NCBI RefSeq assembly: GCF_043633585.1
Contig: NZ_CP141832.1
Span: forward strand, 2,666,001-2,730,000
Reading direction: 5' to 3'
Length of the DNA: 64,000 nt
Origin: Lacrimispora sinapis
GTDB lineage: Bacteria > Bacillota > Clostridia > Lachnospirales > Lachnospiraceae
Made by a program: the position numbers and the translations under genes. The number at the start of each line of letters is the position of its first letter. Positions within the stretch are counted from its first letter, which is position 1. Positions 61,206 through 64,000 of this stretch are shown piece by piece. A model generated the notes under the pieces. The model worked only from the letters and a program-made list of their open reading frames with translations, searched no databases and was not told the origin of the DNA.

Positions 61206-61232
61206 TCGTCATCTTCTTTCTTTTTATATTAT

Positions 61233-61247
61233 TGATAATCATTTCCA
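61233..61247. promoter_or_regulatory. Fur-box-like sequence upstream of feoA
   Basis: TGATAATCATTTCCA differs from the 7-1-7 Fur box at two positions. It lies between the feo promoter and the first feoA, downstream of the DtxR-type box. Confidence 0.45.
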
Positions 61248-61257
61248 TTTCCTGAAG

Positions 61258-61273
61258 GTTAGTATATGCTAAC
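61258..61273. promoter_or_regulatory. DtxR-type box on the feo promoter
   Basis: GTTAGTATATGCTAAC is a near-perfect palindrome that covers the -10 box of the feo promoter, so a bound repressor would block initiation. Confidence 0.75.
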
Positions 61274-61289
61274 TTGAGGGAGTTGTCAA
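61261..61289 (-). promoter_or_regulatory. Sigma-A promoter of the feo operon
   Basis: TTGACA (61284-61289) and TATACT (61261-61266) are 17 bp apart; the -10 box is inside the DtxR-type palindrome. Confidence 0.88.
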
Positions 61290-61325
61290 GATTTTTATTG
61301 ATTTATTTTATCAATAAATTATCAT

Positions 61326-61354
61326 TTGATGTTGTTCCTTCCTTATGCTATACT
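61326..61354 (+). promoter_or_regulatory. Sigma-A promoter of the DtxR-family gene
   Basis: TTGATG (61326-61331) and TATACT (61349-61354) are 17 bp apart, 35 nt before the start codon. No palindrome of the box family overlaps it. Confidence 0.75.
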
Positions 61355-61388
61355 GAAACTATCAATTTAAATTGAGGTGACGCGATCT

Positions 61389-61748
61389 ATGCATACGAAT
61401 GAATCATCGGAAAACTATTTGGAAGTCATACTGATTTTGAGCAAGACCCGCCCGGTAGTACGCTCCGTGGACGTGGCCGAGGAGCTTGGTTTTAAAAAAT
61501 CCAGCGTTAGCGTTGCCATGAAAAATCTTCGGGAAAGAAATCATATTACGGTTACAAAGGAGGGCTATATCTATCTGACCGATGCCGGAAGGGCAATCGC
61601 TGAGATGATCTATGAACGGCATGAACTTCTTTCTGGATGGCTGGTGAAACTGGGCGTATCCAGGGAGACCGCAGATGAAGATGCCTGCCGGATCGAACAT
61701 GTCATCAGTCAGGAAAGCTTTGATGCGCTGAAAAACCATATCAAATGA
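61389..61748 (+). CDS. DtxR/MntR family metal-dependent regulator
   Basis: I choose ATG 61389 behind TTGAGGTG. The 119-residue protein has a winged helix (SVDVAEELGFKKSSVSVAMK and HITVTKEGYIYLTDAG) and a metal-binding dimer domain (ERHELLSGWLVKLGV, DACRIEHVISQESFDAL), and lacks the SH3-like third domain. It diverges from the feo operon and is the best candidate to bind the three palindromes. Its metal, Fe or Mn, cannot be read with certainty. Confidence 0.9.
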   Translation: MHTNESSENYLEVILILSKTRPVVRSVDVAEELGFKKSSVSVAMKNLRERNHITVTKEGYIYLTDAGRAIAEMIYERHELLSGWLVKLGVSRETADEDACRIEHVISQESFDALKNHIK

Positions 61749-61749
61749 C

Positions 61750-61793
61750 AAAAGGACCGTATCCGGACATTGCCTTCCGGATACGGCCTTTTT
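61750..61793. terminator. Bidirectional terminator between the DtxR-family gene and the peptidase gene
   Basis: AAAAGGACCGTATCCGG and CCGGATACGGCCTTTTT form a 10-bp-plus stem with A and T runs outside. Confidence 0.9.
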
Positions 61794-61799
61794 ATTTTT

Positions 61800-63860
61800 T
61801 TACCAGATCTTTACCCGTTTATCCGGCGCCGCATACATGCCATCGCCTTCCTTTATCTCCGGATATGCCTTATAAAAGGCATCTGTGGCACGAAGAACGG
61901 CATTGACTCTCACCTTTGCCGGAGAGTGAACATCGGTGTTCAGTCTCTTAATCATGGCTTCCGGGGTATATTTGGAGGCCCAAATGGTGGCATACTGACG
62001 AAACAAAAGCTTTAATGCCTCCGTGTCCTCTCCTGCGATCTGAGTGATGCAGGCCAGGGAACCAAGATCTGCTATATTTTCATCAAGGGTCTGCAGACCG
62101 TTTACCTTCCGTCCCTCAAATCCTTCCTGTGCATTGTAGTAAGCCGCCACCCGGTCCGCCCTCTCCTTAAATGCTGCACGGTCTTCTCCGGACCACCATA
62201 CGTGATAGTTTCCATTTTCATCATATTGGGAACCGGAGGAATCAAAGGCATGGCTGACTTCATGGGCGATGACCATTCCTATTCCTCCAAGATTTGACGC
62301 ATACGCTGCATTGGGATCATAAAAAGGAGCCTGAAGTATTGCCGCCGGAAATACGATCTCATTGCCTGTAGGATTATAATAGGCATTGACGGTCTGAGGG
62401 GTCATGGCCCATTCTCCTTTATCCACGGGCCTGCGTACCTTTTCCTTTTGCACCCCATGCCTGGCCTTCACAAGGGACAGGATGTTATCAATAAAATTCC
62501 CTCCCTGCTCTGCCGGCCGGACAGAAGCATTTTTATAATCATCGGGCCATTGATCGGGATATCCGATTTTCAGTGTCATGTGGTCCAGCTTCCGGACTGC
62601 GGCTTCTTTGGTTTCCTCTCCCATCCAGTCCAGCGCCAGAATTTGGCTTTTATAGGCATTTAGAATCTGCCGGACCATTTCTTCAATGGCCTTTTTCTCT
62701 TCTTGGGAAAACTGTTTCTCCACATAGAGCTGGCCGAATTCAAAGCCCAGCATGTCCTGAGTCATTTCACTGGCCATTTTCTCATCGGATTTGTTTTCCT
62801 TGATCCCGTTTTGAAGATTGTGCCAGTCTCTGTAATTGTCACGGATCTCCGGTGTAAGATAGATCCCAAAATCATTGATCAGGCAGAATATGGTGTAATT
62901 TTTAAGAAGCGGCAGAGAGTCCTCCGTCAGATAGCTGCCCAGCTTTTTCATCTGTTCTTCCTGGCTGACCACATATGTGTCAAGGCCGGAGAGTCCGGCT
63001 GACTGGATAAAACGGTCTATGGTTCCCTCCGGGAAAAGTTTTTTCAGTTCTTCCAGGCTATAAGGATTATAAATGACTCCAGGATCATTCTGCTTGCTTA
63101 AAGGGAGGGCGCTTTTTGCCAGATCTTTCTGAAATGCAAGAATATCTGCCGCTGCCTTTTTTGCCTCCTCCTGGCCCATGCCGGAATATTTGAGGGTCCT
63201 TTCCATATATGCCTCGTAACTTTTTATCAATTCCGCCTGTGACTCATCCTCCAGGGTTTCCTTTCCCGGTCCCAAGTCTGCTCCGTCTAAGTACAGGGCG
63301 TACCGGGTAGAATCCTTTAAATCTTCATACCACTGTGGCAGAATGATGCTGCCAAAGCCGATATCCGAATAGATGGTTCCTGCAGCGCGTAAGTACTCAT
63401 CCAGGCTGGACGCATTTTTTATGCTGTCCATATAAGGCTTTAACTGACCAAATCCAGCCGCTTCTCTCCCATTCGTATCCAGGGCGGTCAGATACAGGTC
63501 TGCAATCTTCTGCTGGAGTGATCCAGGTGCTGCGTTACTCCGGTTTTTGACCGTCCCGGTCAGGGTCTCATGAAGGTCCTCATAAGCCTTTTTGTCCAGT
63601 TCATAAAAATAGCTCCAGTGATTGGAATCCTTTGGGATCTCTTTTTCTTTTAATACCTTTTGATTTACATATTCATAAAAATCATCTGCTAATTTCACCT
63701 TATCTCCGGTCTGTTTTTCTTCCCGTTTCGCCTCCCCCTGCACATTGACCGGCTGAGCATTGGTCTCTTCCGGCAAAACTTCCTTCTGGCTCCTGCAGCC
63801 CGACATCAGAAAAGACAGCATCAGCAGAAGTGCCAGACACAAACTGGTTTTTCTTTTCAT
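61800..63860 (-). CDS. M13 family metallopeptidase lipoprotein (PepO/neprilysin-like)
   Basis: This 686-residue protein has a lipoprotein signal (FLMSGCRSQ, Cys at about 22) and an M13 catalytic domain. Visible motifs are the substrate-binding VNAYYNPTGNEIVFPAAI, the zinc motif AHEVSHAFDSSG (HExxH) and ENIADLGSLA (ENxAD, third zinc ligand). M13 enzymes cut peptides up to about 40 residues. The protein is expected on the outer face of the membrane, where it may trim peptides or signals. Starts behind a GGAA-type site. Confidence 0.95.
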   Translation of the reverse strand: MKRKTSLCLALLLMLSFLMSGCRSQKEVLPEETNAQPVNVQGEAKREEKQTGDKVKLADDFYEYVNQKVLKEKEIPKDSNHWSYFYELDKKAYEDLHETLTGTVKNRSNAAPGSLQQKIADLYLTALDTNGREAAGFGQLKPYMDSIKNASSLDEYLRAAGTIYSDIGFGSIILPQWYEDLKDSTRYALYLDGADLGPGKETLEDESQAELIKSYEAYMERTLKYSGMGQEEAKKAAADILAFQKDLAKSALPLSKQNDPGVIYNPYSLEELKKLFPEGTIDRFIQSAGLSGLDTYVVSQEEQMKKLGSYLTEDSLPLLKNYTIFCLINDFGIYLTPEIRDNYRDWHNLQNGIKENKSDEKMASEMTQDMLGFEFGQLYVEKQFSQEEKKAIEEMVRQILNAYKSQILALDWMGEETKEAAVRKLDHMTLKIGYPDQWPDDYKNASVRPAEQGGNFIDNILSLVKARHGVQKEKVRRPVDKGEWAMTPQTVNAYYNPTGNEIVFPAAILQAPFYDPNAAYASNLGGIGMVIAHEVSHAFDSSGSQYDENGNYHVWWSGEDRAAFKERADRVAAYYNAQEGFEGRKVNGLQTLDENIADLGSLACITQIAGEDTEALKLLFRQYATIWASKYTPEAMIKRLNTDVHSPAKVRVNAVLRATDAFYKAYPEIKEGDGMYAAPDKRVKIW

Positions 63861-63896
63861 AATTTCCCTTTCCTGTTCTTACTGGATTTTGGTATT

Positions 63897-63927
63897 CAAA
63901 AAAGGAAGTGGATCGCTCCACTTCCTT
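63897..63927 (-). terminator. Terminator of the gene cut by the right edge
   Basis: On the minus strand GGAAGTGGA and TCCACTTCC pair around GCGA and are followed by TTTTTTG. Confidence 0.88.
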
Positions 63928-63950
63928 ATCTGATCTATCTCTTATTATGT

Positions 63951-64000
63951 TTAAGCTTCGTCAGAATATACAGAAGAATCTTCCATATCTTCCTGCACCT
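63951..64000 (-). CDS. 3' end of an unidentified gene
   Basis: A minus-strand frame enters from the right edge and ends at TAA 63951-63953. The last residues read VQEDMEDSSVYSDEA, acidic and probably unstructured. A terminator follows. Too little remains to name it. Confidence 0.55.
   Translation of the reverse strand, partial: VQEDMEDSSVYSDEA

Noticed and set aside
1..64000. tRNA, rRNA, CRISPR arrays, insertion sequences, prophage integrase
   Set aside because: None was seen; the sheath and tube genes are not accompanied by phage capsid, terminase or integrase genes in this window.

Overview
The window looks like a chromosomal segment of a spore-forming anaerobic Firmicute, most likely a Lachnospiraceae (Clostridium cluster XIVa, Lacrimispora/Hungatella-like) bacterium. 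The pointers are AddAB instead of RecBCD, GroESL under a CIRCE element, a GerA/SpoVAF-type germination protein, clostridial feoA-feoA-feoB with a FeoB-associated Cys-rich peptide, TPP and purine riboswitches, AG-rich Shine-Dalgarno sites and small Lachnospiraceae-type proteins. I saw no rRNA, tRNA, CRISPR array, insertion sequence or prophage. Nearly all genes are intact and most are on the minus strand. A gene is cut at each edge.

Region 1 (1-13288) is the most unusual part. On the minus strand, in order of transcription, it holds a LytTR/GHKL two-component pair, a secreted and membrane-anchored von Willebrand A protein, a 722-residue protein that reads as a fused TssB-TssC contractile sheath, two tandem 141/142-residue proteins that look like inner-tube (Hcp-type) subunits, a J-domain protein, two FHA proteins and two PP2C-like proteins (the last cut by the window edge). 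A PAAR-like DUF4280 protein lies just upstream at 12962-13288. I infer a Gram-positive contractile-injection system with a phospho-threonine (FHA/PP2C) control module like that of type VI secretion. Baseplate, spike, ATPase and kinase genes are not visible and may lie beyond the left edge.

Region 2 (13.5-25 kb) holds a flavin-reductase-like protein, TspO, a purine-riboswitch-controlled guanine deaminase and purine permease, and addB-addA. Region 3 (25-36.6 kb) holds an FMN-binding-like membrane protein, a MATE transporter, a YitT protein behind an attenuated structured leader, a spore germination protein, guaB, a small membrane protein, groES-groEL with CIRCE, and bioY-bioB with a BirA operator on the bioY promoter.

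Region 4 (36.7-46.6 kb) is an L-rhamnose utilisation locus (AraC regulator, rhaB, rhaM, rhaA, rhaD) followed by a MocR regulator overlapping a MORN-like membrane protein, glutaminyl-tRNA synthetase and a small conserved protein. Region 5 (46.7-54.5 kb) has two paralogous L,D-transpeptidases, a NiaR-like repressor and a TPP-riboswitch-controlled thiamine-precursor ABC transporter.

Region 6 (54.5-64 kb) is a metal block: a P-type ATPase with a DUF6110 partner, an HD-GYP protein, a divergent Fur protein, feoB with its Cys-rich peptide, two feoA genes and a DtxR-family regulator. Three copies of a TTAG-type palindrome sit at feoA, feoB and the HD-GYP gene and suggest one DtxR regulon. An M13 metallopeptidase lipoprotein and the 3' end of another gene close the window.

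Stretches of over 300 bases without a gene are 11665-12060 (direct repeats next to the response regulator, a weak plus-strand promoter and a leader hairpin), 17527-17842 (promoter, purine riboswitch, terminator) and 27913-28335 (yitT promoter and leader RNA, then AT-rich DNA upstream of the germination gene with no clear signal).
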